A stretch of DNA of 64,000 bases. Source: Rhizophagus clarus. Lineage: Eukaryota; Glomeromycota; Glomeromycetes; Glomerales; Glomeraceae. This document shows, piece after piece, positions 1-11,309 of this stretch. Both the position numbers and the translations under genes were made by a program. Each line of letters begins with the position of its first letter. Position 1 is the stretch's first letter. The notes beneath the pieces were generated by a model. It did no database searches, was not told the origin of the DNA, and worked only from the letters and a program-made list of their open reading frames with translations. Location of the stretch: contig BLAL01000050.1 in assembly GCA_015698045.1 (NCBI GenBank), forward strand, positions 372,001 to 436,000. Direction: 5' to 3'.

Positions 1-1690
1 ATTGGGAGACAGATTTCACTTGATTTTATGCCTATATACTGGGAAAGTTGGTCGCGTAATTCAGCCATTATACCAATAAAGACTATGTTTAAAATATGCA
101 GATTTTCAGCTGATCGTAAACTTTGATATGCAAAATACTAATGATTATCTCCGGATATATCTGAAGGGTCACCCTGTGACCAGGTCAGGCTATATGATCA
201 GAGACTGGGGAGATGTTCGTCTTGCGAACCCAGATCGATTATAGAAATTGAAGTTAGCCAGTATTATTGCAAGCGAAAAAATATATAAATAATATTATAA
301 GTTTTCTTAGCTGATTGTGGAAATTTCGGCTAAGAGTACTATCCATATAATTCATTTAAGTGCTTTGCTTTAACACCTCCAGCTCGACCACACCTTCAAG
401 ATGGAAACACCATAAATTAGTAATGTCATCTAGCACCTCAATTTCTGATATGTGAGGTAAGACTAGTAAGTCAGCAATTATCTCATTTTTTTGCATAGAT
501 GAGACTGGGCCAATTTTTTCTGGTATGGACATATGCTCTCTATAACGCATATGATAGACCAATTTGTGAAAGAATAAATCATACTCTCCAATACATTTTT
601 CAAGCTCGCTAGGGTATCGAGCAAAATCAGAGCATATTTTTTCCTTCATTTCGTTATCCACTAAGAGGTTTTTATCTTTTGTAAGCTTTCTTGCACATTT
701 CATAAATTTCTCCCATATTATCTTGACAGGGTTATTTGCCATGAAAATCTCGTAGCTAAGCCATTCACCATGAAATATTTCGTATGAACTACCTATCTTT
801 TGATACAATATTTCTTGTGTCTTCTTAACTGCTTTCCTATAGGCTCTTTTATAAATAACTCCACGAGATTTCATCATCTCAGAAGTAATGCCATTCACTA
901 TGATATTCTCTTTCACAAACCCCTTAAGCCATGACTTAGCTTTCTTTTGAGCATGGTCATCTATTTGCTTATATTTCTCATCCGGATCCTTAATTTGCAT
1001 TATTTTATCCGAGGGGGTCAGCTCATGTCTTTTATCATACATGATAAATCAGGCACAGATACCAATGATAGTTTTTTCGTAATAATGATATAAATCTAAC
1101 TCCTTACCCAATTCCTTAGCTACGTCCACAAATTCCATTTTCTCACCTTTAGTTGGGTCTAACTTTCTGCCATACAAATCGAAAGTTGTATCTGGATAAG
1201 ATACTACATAACTAAAGCGCCCACCTGGTACCAGAATCTTAGTATCATATTTCCCTTTCATTCGTCCTATAAAACGCTGAACAGATTTGTTATCTTTATC
1301 AGGTTTCCAGGCATCAGTCTTTATAAATTGTTCAAAATTCCACTGCTCGTGATTAATTATAGCATCCCTGAGAACGTTTTCAACAATCTCATGGAGTGAT
1401 TGGACGTTATTAATATCCATAGCCCTTCACATAATATGATTCCCTATAGTTTTGAAAACTTGGGATTTACCTTGTTTTACAGTATCTATTCTCCTTATAA
1501 AAAGCTCTCTTGGTTCGAAGTTGGAGGTCTCTTCATGGTCAATGCCAAAATATTTTTTCTTTCCGGTAAACGCTACTGGAAATAGTACTTTCTCGTAAGC
1601 CAATTTAAGATAATCTGATCTAGTCTTGAGCCTGAGAAAAGTGTTCACATCATTGCGCAATTTTTCCATTACACCCATAGTAGTCTTGAC

Positions 1691-3049
1691 TAAAGTTGCC
1701 TGCCGAAACTAAAGAGTTTTGACATGTCAAAATTGTCGAAACTATTTCGTCACGTGATATATATAATATATACATATTGTCAATTTAACAAAAAAAACCG
1801 TTTCGCAACAGTTTTTCAAGTATTTAATAAAAAACGTTGCGAGACGTTTTTTATTTTTTAATTTTTAAACAAAAAAAACCGTTTCGCAACGGTTTTTCAA
1901 GCATTTAATAAAAAACGTTGCGAAACGTTTTTTATTTTTGATTTTTTAAGCGAAAAATGTAACGTTTTTCAAGCTTTTTTTTTTAACTTAGAAAAAAAAC
2001 TGTTTCGCAACGGTTTTTCAATTATTTAATAAAAAATGTTGCGAAACGTTTTTTATTTTTTTAACTTAAAAAAAAACTGTTTCGCAACGGGTTTTCAAGT
2101 ATTTAATAAAAAATGTTGCGAAACGTTTTTTATTTTTGATTTTTTAAACAAAAAAAACCATTTCGCAATGGTTTTTCAAGTATTTAAAAAAAATGTTGCG
2201 AAACGTTTTTTATTTTTGATTTTTTAAACAAAAAAAACCATTTCGCAACGGTTTTTCAATTATTTAATAAAAAACGTTGCGAAACATTTTTTATTTTTGA
2301 TTTTTAAGCGAAAAACGCAACGTTTTTCAAGCTTTTTTTTTTAACTTAGAAAAAAAAACTGTTTCGCAACGGTTTTCAATTATTTAATAAAAAATGTTGT
2401 GAAACGTTTTTTATTTTTTTAACTTAAAAAAAAACCATTTCGCAACAGTTTTTCAAGTATTTAATAAAAACGTTGCGAAATGTTTTTTATTTTTGATTTT
2501 TTAAACAAAAAAAACCGTTTCGCAACAGTTTTTCAATTATTTAATAAAAAACGTTGCGAAACATTTTTTATTTTTGAATTTTTAAGCGAAAAGAACCATT
2601 TCGCAACGGTTTTTCAAGTTTTTTTTAACTTAGAAAAAAAAACCATTTCGTAACGGTTTTTCGATTATTTAATAAAAACGTTGCGAAACATTTTTTATTT
2701 TTGAATTTTTAAGCGAAAAAAACTGTTTCGCAATGGTTTTTCAAGCATTTAATAAAAAACGGTGCGAAACATTTTTTATTTTTTAACTTAAAGAAAAAAA
2801 ACCGTTGCGCAATAGTTTTTCAATTATTTAATAAAAAACGTTGCGAAACATTTCTTATTTTTGAATTTTTATTATAATGAATGAAACCTGTTGCGAAACA
2901 TTGTGATTTTACTTTCAGCAGTTTCGACATGTCAAAACTAGTTTCGACAATTTCGACGTGTCGAAACTATTTCGGCATTTCGGCATTTCGACATATTTTA
3001 GGTTTCGACATTTCGACATTGGCCAATTGAGTTTCGGCAGGCAACTTTA
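1691..3049. mobile_element. hAT-like MITE, family 1 (copy A)
   Basis: Terminal inverted repeats TAAAGTTGCCTGCCGAAAC and its complement bound a 1359-bp insert. It is flanked by a perfect 8-bp target duplication GTCTTGAC (1683-1690 and 3050-3057). An 8-bp duplication is the hAT signature; no transposase is encoded. The interior is an array of about a dozen and a half units built on GTTTCGCAACG and its inverse, separated by ATTAAATA spacers. The ends carry GTTTCGACATGTC-type subterminal repeats. The same insertion is present at the orthologous place in copy B, so it predates the split of the two copies. Confidence 0.9.
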
Positions 3050-4690
3050 GTCTTGACCATCTCGGTCCAATACTCTAGTTTAGAGATTTCTCCCTTCCCA
3101 TCATTATAAGCCAGATCGTATTTCTCATAACAGGAATCTGGACTAGTGAGATATAAGGAATCGGTATCACCATATTTTATCCTAAAGCCTTTCTTTCTAA
3201 CGTACTTTGTGACCCGTTTGATAATTTCTTGTCCAGCTGAAGTAACACCTCCAGCAAGTTCGAGTATGTAAAATGGGAAGTCACTTTGGCCAGTTACACT
3301 ATAGAACGAATTCATATACAATTTAATGGCTTTCTGCTTCGAATTTAGAGAATTATAATCGAAGCAGGTGGAATCATATTCTTTCCTAAAATTATCATAT
3401 GACAAACCAATGAAAGGATTCAGGATGCTGGCTATTTCGGCATGCTTCTTAGGTTCACTTTACGAACAAACATCTTCGATTGCATTTGCTATTGAGATAG
3501 ATCTGCCGGCATGAACCTTTTGGGATCCATCTATTCTACTTTTAACTAATCCCATATATTCCTTTTTCTTTCCAATGGGCTTTAGCTGGGCTTTTATTTC
3601 ATTTCGCATTCTTCCCAATCTCTCCAATATCTTTGGGAAAAGACCTTTCTGATCAGGCTTATTTCCATGCTGTATAGTCCAGGCTCGTATAGGTTTACCG
3701 CCATATTTGAACTCGATACTGTGAAGCACTTTATTCTCTCTCTTTAGTTTATCTGCTTCTGAAAGTGTTGAGACCATCTTCTCGGGTGAGAGGTTGTAGG
3801 TCATGATTATGCTAGGGTATAAGGAAGTGAAGTCTAAACCTGTGACGGGACGTTTATTTTCAAGACCTTTCTCCAGCGGGAACACATACGCTCCTGGAAA
3901 CTTTTCAGATGCTTTCTGATTGGAAATTTTTGTGGTGTATAGAATATCCTGCGCCCAAGCTTCAGCGCCTAAGAGATTGGATACTTTTATTTCTATAGCA
4001 TAATAATGTGAGTCAAATAATGATATATGAGCGATTGAGGCCACCTCTCTGTAATCATTTATAACATTAGATTTGACCATGAGCTCCTGACAACGTAAAG
4101 CATCTATAACACAATAATTTGCGATTTCATGCATATGTTTTTTGGAAGAGTCAGAAGCCCTATCTTTTGCTTCCGAATAATACTTCCATAATTTGCTCAT
4201 GAGCATGTCGGCTTTACCATCGAGACCATATTTTTCTAAGAAATATCTGAGTGACCATTTCTCAGAGCGAGGGTGGAGTTGTAAGAAGCTCGTACAAACA
4301 TCGATCGGCACACATTCCAGAAGTTTAAGAAAGGAGGATTCAAAGGTCAAAGAGGGATTGATTTTGATATTGACAGATTCTCGTCCTAACGCTTTTTTGG
4401 GTCCTCTATCCTCTTTCTTTATGTACTGTCCCTTTGGAAGAAACCATTAGTTAGTGGCTCCCCTTTTCCACCAAAATAATTTCAAGTGAGGATGGAATCG
4501 GCATTAGCTTTCTTATGTGGGTTTGCCGACATTCGCTGGACCATCCACTCGAGAACATTTAACTTGGTGGCCTTTTCTACGATAAAGGGCCAATCATAAC
4601 CAGAGTCATTAAAACTGAGCTGGATATCTGAAGCAAAAGATTTCCAGCATAAAGCGAAAGCTTTTAATACATTGGCTTGATTTCCACATA

Positions 4691-4847
4691 TGGGGTCTTT
4701 GCAATAGAAAGATACGAAACTCAAAAAAATTTTTAAATTTACTTTATATGCTAATTATGTTTTTTATACTAAAATAAGTGTAAATTTAATATTAATTAAA
4801 TTTTTATTTTTTTTTAAGTTTCGTACCTTTCTATTGCAAAGACCCCA
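4691..4847. mobile_element. 157-bp TA-type MITE
   Basis: Terminal repeats begin TGGGGTCTTTGCAATAGAAA and are repeated inverted at the other end. The core is AT-rich and the element is flanked by TA. Copy B at about 36786 shows the empty site (CTATTATATGTGG), which confirms insertion with a TA duplication, the Tc1/mariner signature. It is absent from copy B, so it is younger than the A/B split. Relatives lie at 18177-18727 and 19491-19524. Confidence 0.9.
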
Positions 4848-5899
4848 TATAATAGTAATCCAGTCCAGATCTAGTGCCGTCTCAACGTCAACAAGGCATA
4901 TCTGTTCTAGTGATTTCAGGTCATCTTTTCAATGTAGAGTCATACAGATCGTAAAAACTTGAGATGTGTCATTTTTAGCTTCTGGGAAGTTTCCTGACCC
5001 ACACGAATCGTATGTTTCTATGTCCCATGTTAGAACCAATGTTCGATCGCAAGTAAAGAGAGAAGATGGATAGATTTCGCAAAGTAGTTCAAAATTCTCT
5101 ATAGGACGAAAGTTATCAATCTGGACATAAAACGCATGTGGGCAATGTTGGGATTTCGCATAATAAGGTGCACTGAAATTATATCTATAATTACTTACTA
5201 ATCCCCACCCAGAAAGTGGTATTCTATATTCTCTTGCAACTTTATGATAATATGTGCCTGTATCGTCTGAAGCTGTCTCTATTTTACATTCGGGATCAAC
5301 CTTTGAATTGTAGCTTGAGATAATATCAAGAGCAGTGAACCTTAGATCTTTATTAGGTGTGACAATGCAGAGATATGGCTTTTTTTCCGCATGGTACCCA
5401 CGGATAGGATATGCCTTTATATATTCCATCCAGATTAGATTCATGTTCACAGTTTTTCCACTACTATCTTTCCCAGTAGCAAGAATACCCTTTATTTTGG
5501 ACCAGAATTTAGGGGTGCTTACATTGTTAGGAACACGAATATTGAAAAATACCTTGATGCCAGTAATGGCGACAACTGCTTTCTGGCCATTAACGAGATA
5601 CCCATAAAGGCGGAGAATATAATGGGGGTTTTATTAATATATTCTTTTGCTTCTTCTATATCGACTGGCATGAATGGAATATCTCGATGGTTTGCTATCT
5701 CATCTTTGAGAATTGAAGTCGAATCCTCATCGTTTCTCATAGCCAATTCATCACGAGATGGGATACCCACCAAGTAATCTTCATTAGAATAACGAATCAC
5801 CTGACCTTTCTTATCTTTTTCAGCCTCTGGATGAAAAAGGGCAGAGGCGTCGAAGAACTCTGAAAGCGAGGATTGTTCGGTCATGATATTATATCGCAA

Positions 5900-6008
5900 A
5901 TATACAGTTCGAGAGAAACTATATACTCTGGGAGAAAAAAGTTTAAAATGAAAATTAATTCTGAACTATATAGATTGATACATAAATCAACAATCCATAG
6001 TTATTAAA
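5900..6008. promoter_or_regulatory. Head-to-head promoter of polymerase and Cys/His gene
   Basis: Only 109 bases separate the polymerase start (5899, minus) from the start of the Cys/His-rich gene (6009, plus). The spacer is conserved in copy B (35627-35735). A shared bidirectional promoter is inferred from the spacing; no TATA box is obvious. Confidence 0.45.
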
Positions 6009-6290
6009 ATGGTATTTTATCGATGTACTTATATCCACAGGAGTAGTAAGATTTGCAATCGAGGATGCTACCATCCGGAAGGATGTTTTATTCATCGCAA
6101 TTCTCCTTCTCAAGTATTTTGCAAAGAATGTGAAAAATTATCTTATTCTGGATATGGATATTGCGATGATCATGCTAGAAAGCACCGTAAAAAGGAACAA
6201 TACCATCAGAAAAGGATGGTAGACTTAGCTTTGGCGGAGATACTGGTAGGTAATTTAGAGGTAAACGAAAATGATACAACTTGTCACTAG
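6009..6290 (+). CDS. Small Cys/His-rich (zinc-binding) protein of copy A
   Basis: 93 residues. Cys and His are dense between residues 6 and 60: CTYIH, ICNRGC, HPEGCFIH, FCKECEK and YCDDHARKH. This fits two zinc sites in a short adaptor or DNA-binding protein. A basic stretch RKHRKKEQYHQKR follows the last pair. It is transcribed away from the polymerase through the shared spacer, as expected for an early gene of the element. The frame looks whole here, while its counterpart in copy B (35345-35626) is broken. I do not recognise a named family. Confidence 0.6.
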   Translation: MVFYRCTYIHRSSKICNRGCYHPEGCFIHRNSPSQVFCKECEKLSYSGYGYCDDHARKHRKKEQYHQKRMVDLALAEILVGNLEVNENDTTCH

Positions 6291-7693
6291 AAAAAAAACT
6301 TGTGACAGAAGCTTGTGACGCAGAAGATAGGCTCTTTAGGAATTCTAGGCCAAAAGAAAGTTTTCTTGATGAGTGTCACAGATGGCATAGGCGTCACTGG
6401 AAAAATCGGCCAAATCCTAACTTTTTTTTTTATTTTTTATAGCATATATACACCACATATATATCATACATATACTATATCACGATACATATATAGCATT
6501 AGGATAGCATAGAAAATTTTTGATTTTTTTCCTAGAATTTATTACTCTTTTACTTGTGACACTAGTGACAGTAATCAAGAAAGGAATAAAATAGCCTAAT
6601 AATCTCAAAAAGCATAATGAATGTGTCACAGGTTGCGTCACAGGTTAGTATATGAAACTTATGACACTAGTGACACTCAAAAAATAGCATACAAATGGCA
6701 TACAAATAGCATACATTAGGAAAGTTTTTCTTAGTTTTATACTCATTGTCTTGACCAAGGATAAACAAAAATGATACGACATAACACTAGTGGATTCCAG
6801 CCAAAGGTACTCAGGGTAAGGGATTGTGTCACTAGAAAAAAAAGCTAGTGACAGAAGCTAGTGACGCTCATAAAAATAGCATACTCATTGCCTCAACCCA
6901 TTTTAGACCATAATCGGACCTTGGAAGTGCTTACAACATCCTGCTAATATGCCAGCAACAAATAGGCAATAGTTGAATTACAAATAATGCATTTCTGGCA
7001 ATCAAATAGGCCAGTCAAAATCTGATCGCAAATATACTGCGCCACCTGATACCATATTTTTTTACCACATTTTGGGATCTAAAAAAAGCAACCAAATAGG
7101 TGCAAAGGGTAAGTACTCCAATATAGAATTCAGCGCCCAATCAGGCACAGGAGGTCAGTACCTCGACATAAAACCAGGTATCCAAACAATTGCAGACAGG
7201 CTGGACCTCTACCATAGAATTTAATAACCAATCAATCGTAGAGTCCCAATTTCATAAATTATACTAGAAAGCAATTACTGGCGTACAGAACAAAATAAAA
7301 ATGGATACACTTTGATTATTTAGTAATGGTAATATTTAGGTTATTTAATCACATGATCGCAAATGATGTGTAGAAACTAGTGAAGGAATTTCGATTACAA
7401 AAACAGGAAATATAGTAAGAAAAATAGCTAGGCATACAAAATCGTCATAAATAGGTTATTTAGTTAGATTATTTAATCATATTTAGGTTATTTAACTTTA
7501 GATTATTTAGTTATAGTTAGGTTATTTCATGAATGATTTGGTAATATGTCGATTATTTAGTTATATTTAGATTGTTTAGTTATATTTAGATTATTTAGTT
7601 ATATTTAGATTATTTAGTTATATTTAGATTATTTAGTTATATTTAGATTATTTAGTTATAGTTAGGTTATTTTATTACTAAATAACCTAATCT
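6291..7693. repeat. Non-coding terminal arm of copy A with repeated words
   Basis: No gene is seen. From 6291 to about 6900 the words GTGACACTAGTGAC, GTGACAGAAGCTAGTGACG and AATAGCATACAAATGGCATAC recur, mixing direct and inverted copies. From about 7553 to 7676 there is a tandem array of a 19-bp unit, TATTTAGATTATTTAGTTA, in about six copies. It is followed by the terminal palindrome. Copy B has the same arm (about 33961-35340) with fewer units. Such arrays could be protein-binding or replication sites of the element, but that is inference. Confidence 0.7.
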
Positions 7694-7745
7694 AAGCCGA
7701 TTATGCCTAAATAATATAATTATATTATTTAGGCATAATCGGCTT
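7694..7745. repeat. 52-bp perfect palindrome near the end of copy A
   Basis: AAGCCGATTATGCCTAAATA begins a 52-base perfect palindrome centred on ATAATATAATTATATTAT. It lies 58 bases inside the inferred element end. Copy B has it with one mismatch (33909-33960). It can extrude as a cruciform or act as a hairpin-type end or binding site. Confidence 0.9.
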
Positions 7746-7995
7746 CTTGGCATTTAATAGTTCAATTTAAACAAATTTTTTTTATTTTGTAAAGCTCAAT
7801 AAGATCTATAAAATAAAAAAAAATTCTTATAAATTGGATTACTAGATGTTAAAAAACTTATTAAAAATTTTTGGTTATATTATATATGATAATAATATAA
7901 AATAGTACAAATTAGTACAGTGTACTAATGGGGAAACTCTTTCCTGCAGATCTGTAAACCAAATTTTTTATGGAAGAAAATATTTTATTTTTATC

Positions 7996-8382
7996 ATGAA
8001 GAAAGGATTTTTGCTAATAAAACCAGCTTCAACAATAGCATCAACGTCTTTTACGACCCAAGTTACCTCTACTTCTGCTTTAAAGAGTGTACCTTTTAAC
8101 CGTTTTCATAATGTTATAGTAGATTTTATCTCAGGACTCATCAAAAGGAATCTAGAGTCTCTCTTTTACTCTATAATAATAACAGACCTCTCAGCTATAG
8201 ATGAGTTTCTTAACACTTACAAGGACCAAGTAGTCCCTATGAAAAAGTTGTCACAATATATTAACCTGAACAACTGTTTTTCTATCATAGCTCAATTTCT
8301 AGCTACTTTTCTTAATCTCTTTCTTTTGGATGACAAAAACCAGAAAATTTTTTCATGGATTCTGAAATTTGTCAAATGTTAG
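7996..8382 (+). CDS. Short LINE frame of unknown function
   Basis: 128 codons, Ser/Thr-rich at the N-terminus, then predominantly hydrophobic and leucine-rich (SLFYSIIITDLSAIDEFL; FLATFLNLFLLD). It sits at the 5' end of the LINE body, upstream of the RRM-like frame. It may be the start of an ORF1-type protein. I do not recognise a family. Confidence 0.35.
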   Translation: MKKGFLLIKPASTIASTSFTTQVTSTSALKSVPFNRFHNVIVDFISGLIKRNLESLFYSIIITDLSAIDEFLNTYKDQVVPMKKLSQYINLNNCFSIIAQFLATFLNLFLLDDKNQKIFSWILKFVKC

Positions 8383-8815
8383 AGCAAAGCAACAAATAAT
8401 TTTCAAATATGAAAGATCTAGGGGATCCTATGCATTAATCAGACACGTCAATGAATTTTGATGAGATTGATAAAGATTTACAAGAATTATTGAACGATAG
8501 TTCAGGCGCCATATTCCTGCACATAGTTACACCTTTATCTGTCACACTCTTGACCAAATCTCAGAAAAAAGAAGGCCTGTAAAAAGAAACAAAAGTTGCA
8601 ATTACAAACTTCTTCTGGATTAAATGAACAAGTAGTGCTCACTTTTAGCACAGAATCTCCTGAATACATACCCTCTAAACCTTCTGGTTCAAGGACAGTT
8701 ACTTTTAACAAAAGTTTACTTTTTCTTCTTCCCACACCATTTAAGCAGTTGAAGTGAGATTATAAATCACAATTAATGCCTATTGACAATAGAAAGAAGT
8801 TAAGATAGAAAGAGA

Positions 8816-9058
8816 TTGAAGAATAGAAATGTTATCATCACCAGATATATTTTTCAAGATCAAGAACAAGCACAATTATTGGATCTTATAGTCTATGATA
8901 TTCCAGCCAAATGGGATAACTATACTCTGTTGACCAATTTAGGACGATGGGGTAAGGTTATATCAGTTAGCACTAGGGTGCATAAGAAGTATTTATCAGC
9001 GAGAATTAGATTGATTCCTGACCACAAGTACTTGAAATGTTATAATGAAGGGGACTGA
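8816..9058 (+). pseudogene. RRM-like ORF1 fragment of the LINE
   Basis: 80 codons. The text LLDLIVYDIPAKWDNYTLL followed by GRWGKVISVSTRVHKKY and ARIRLIP looks like an RRM fold: beta-1 with VYDIP in the RNP2 place, helix, then a second strand. This is typical of the nucleic-acid-binding ORF1 of fungal LINEs. The homology-like text continues beyond the stop (NLRGIPVRWF), so this is a degraded piece of a longer protein. Confidence 0.5.
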
Positions 9059-9562
9059 ACTGTTAACCTGAGAGGTATTCCTGTTCGATGGTTTTTTGCT
9101 TTCTAGAACCTTTCAGAAAGAAAACAACAAGAAAAATTCTAAGCTGTCATATACAACATTCCAAAAGATATGACAGACGCTTCCTTATTTTCAAATGGTT
9201 ATTCACACCAGTTTTTATTGAATAGTGACATAAAATCTTTCAAAATTGTAAAAGAAGTTGATAGTTTTAGGAAACTGATAGGTTATTTTGATACTTGAGA
9301 TCATGTTTCCACACACATTAACAATCCTCAGTTTTGGAATAGCATTCAAATCTCTTAGTGCCACTATTCTACCCCCAACTTCAAGAATTTACATAGATCA
9401 TCTTAAATTGGCAATGCAAACAAATCTTTGAAGACGCATCATAGGTCTAATTTTTCTTTTTTAGGTTTTAATACTAACAACCGCAATAACAATTAATGTA
9501 AAACTCTCAAATCTGGTCACTCTACCAAGAAGATCAATCAACCAAGAACTAACCAGTCTAAG

Positions 9563-9925
9563 CACAGGTCGAAATTAGTTAAATAGGGTATCAATAGAGT
9601 ATTAATAGGTTATCAATCGGCTATCAATAAGCTACCCTATTGGTAGCCTATTGAACTTGCGCCATAATCCGTCACCAATCGGGCAGGCTGATTGATAGCT
9701 GATTGATAATTTATTGATAACCTATTAGTATCCTATTGGTATTTTTATTAAATAGGGTATCAATAGGGTATCAATCGGTTATCAATAGGTTATCAATTAG
9801 CCTGCCTGATTGGTGACGGATTATGGTGCAAATTCAATAGGCTACCAATAGAGTAGCCTATTGATAGCTGATTGATAACCTATTGATACCCTATTGATAC
9901 CCTATTTAACTAATTTCGACCTGTG
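9563..9925. mobile_element. CACTA-like fold-back MITE inside the LINE
   Basis: Long terminal inverted repeats start CACAGGTCGAAATTAGTTAA and mirror at the right end. They are flanked by a 3-bp AAG duplication (9560-9562 and 9926-9928). Most of the 363 bases pair with one another and contain repeated ATCAATAGG/CCTATTGAT words. The CACAG terminus with a 3-bp duplication is the same pattern as at 12802-17689 and 48008-52771, which argues for the CACTA (EnSpm) group. It carries no coding sequence. Confidence 0.8.
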
Positions 9926-10385
9926 AAGAAGCCAGATGTAAAACATTTAATTGCTGGGCTGAAATTATTATTAGAACATTATGTTTAGTTTAGTTAGAAG
10001 AGATAGATAGAAATTCTCACACGAACTTCTTGTCATGCTTAGCATTCACTTTACATGATATTATTTTGTTTTATTAGATCGTAGAATTTTTCTTTTTTCT
10101 TTGTTTTCCTTTATACCTTGAACAATTCTATAACTAGACTTCCTATTACACTTAAAGAGAATAGGCTAGGAATATAGTAGTCATGAGATATATTTGTGAC
10201 CCTAGTATGGGGAATATATAGGCTTTATCTTCTTGAATTTTTGTATACTTTTTTATCTTTTTTTTAGTTAATAAAAGCACTTCTTTTGACTAAAAAAAAA
10301 AGGTACAGTGTACTAATTGTACTGTACTGTACTATACTGTACTAAAATTTTGCTTAGTATATTGTATTTTCCCAACCCTGGTAAT

Positions 10386-10743
10386 AACCTGTTACAAATA
10401 TTATTTGTAACAATTAAATTGACATATTTTTATTGGTCAGTTTAAATCATGTGACATTACACAAATCTAAAAAAGGAAATTTTATTAGAAAAAATGAAAA
10501 ATTTATTGCACAAAGTTGCATAAGCTTTCAAAAAAGGAAATTTCTTTACAAATCACTTGATGAAAAAAAGGTTTTTGTTAAATAAGTCAAAAATGATATT
10601 CAAAATCATCTTTGTCATTCTAAGCAAACTTGCTGAGAAGACAAAAATACACTTATTATAATATTTTTTAAAAATTTATATATTATAAACTTTTTTATAA
10701 TTTTTTTTTTTAAGATTGTTACAAATAATATTTGTAACAGGTT
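10386..10743. mobile_element. Small MITE with palindromic ends
   Basis: AACCTGTTACAAATATTATT at the left end returns as its complement at the right end. The ends are themselves palindromic (GTTACAAATA...TATTTGTAAC). The body is about 358 bases and AT-rich, with no frame. No clear target duplication could be fixed, so the superfamily is open. Confidence 0.6.
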
Positions 10744-11309
10744 GTTACAAATACATTTATTCATATTTTTTTTACATATTAATAAATATAATTTTAATAA
10801 TTATAATTTTTTTAAATATAATTTAATTGAAAAATTAGATAAAATAAATATATTAAAACAAATAAAAAAAAAATAGAAGAAATAAAAGAAGATAAAGATA
10901 CTTTATTTATATTAATAGTATTAAAACAATAATAATTAATTAATTTAAATATATAATTTAAAAGTTTTAATAAAATTAGTTTATAAATAACTAACAGATC
11001 ATTTTTATTTTGAGTAATATATATTAAAAATGTTTAAAATTACTAATAAATTGGATAATATTATTAGTAAACCTTTAGTTTAAATTAGGTAAAAATTATA
11101 GTAATTTTTTGAAATTTGAAACAACTTATATATATAATTTTTAGAATCCTGTTGGATTAGTATTAGAATATAAGATAATTGATATAATATTATAAAAATT
11201 TTTTTAATTTTTATAAATTTCATAAAAAAAGGTACTTTTGTTTTATTTTTTTATAATAAATACTATTATTATTAATTTTTTAAAGTTATTGTTAATAATT
11301 ATAACTAAT

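Larger units (their letters stand above)
356..5899 (-). pseudogene. Family B DNA polymerase fossil (copy A)
   Basis: Family B polymerase signatures appear in the right order on the minus strand. They are an Exo I core LTWDIETYD near 5.0 kb, Exo [11 protein letters not shown] near 4.6 kb, Exo [12 protein letters not shown] near 4.1 kb, motif [10 protein letters not shown] near 3.8 kb, a motif B-like [12 protein letters not shown] near 3.3 kb and motif C YGDTDS near 3.17 kb. The thumb-side text [16 protein letters not shown] follows near 1.6 kb. The exonuclease plus this thumb region resemble polymerases of large DNA viruses (asfarvirus and relatives) more than the protein-primed Polinton type; that is recalled family knowledge. 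The gene is broken in roughly half a dozen places and split by two inserted MITEs (1691-3049 and 4691-4847). It shares a 109-bp head-to-head promoter with the Cys/His-rich gene. Confidence 0.85.
1..7803 (-). mobile_element. Virus-like (Polinton-type) element, copy A, one end only
   Basis: This stretch is the inverted counterpart of 33851 to about 42240. The match runs from the window's left edge, which lies in the start of the gene seen whole at 42184, to position 7803. There both copies share GCTCAATAAG and then diverge abruptly, so 7803 is taken as the element end. Parts in order from that end are a palindrome and AT-rich arm, a small Cys/His-rich gene (6009-6290), a divergent family B DNA polymerase gene (to about 356) and the start of the next gene. 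Two smaller transposons sit inside it. The few differences between A and B suggest a fairly recent common source. It is broken, with about half a dozen breaks in the polymerase. The rest of the element lies outside the window. Confidence 0.8.
7930..10302 (+). mobile_element. LINE-type retroelement, short derivative with poly(A) tail
   Basis: The body starts at GGGGAAACTC and ends in a poly(A) run after AATAAAAGCACTTC. It is flanked by a 15-bp direct repeat GTACAGTGTACTAAT (7915-7929 and 10303-10317), the mark of target-primed reverse transcription. It is about 2.4 kb long, of which 363 bp is a later MITE. It holds an ORF1-like RRM fragment (8816-9058) and another short frame (7996-8382). No reverse transcriptase or endonuclease was seen, so it is a non-autonomous, internally shortened copy that must have been moved by a partner. 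Confidence 0.8.

Noticed and set aside
1800-2860. Regular GTTTCGCAACG repeats with similar spacers as a CRISPR array.
   Set aside because: Spacers are near-identical, the repeats alternate with their inverse, and the array is bounded by hAT-like ends in a eukaryotic setting.
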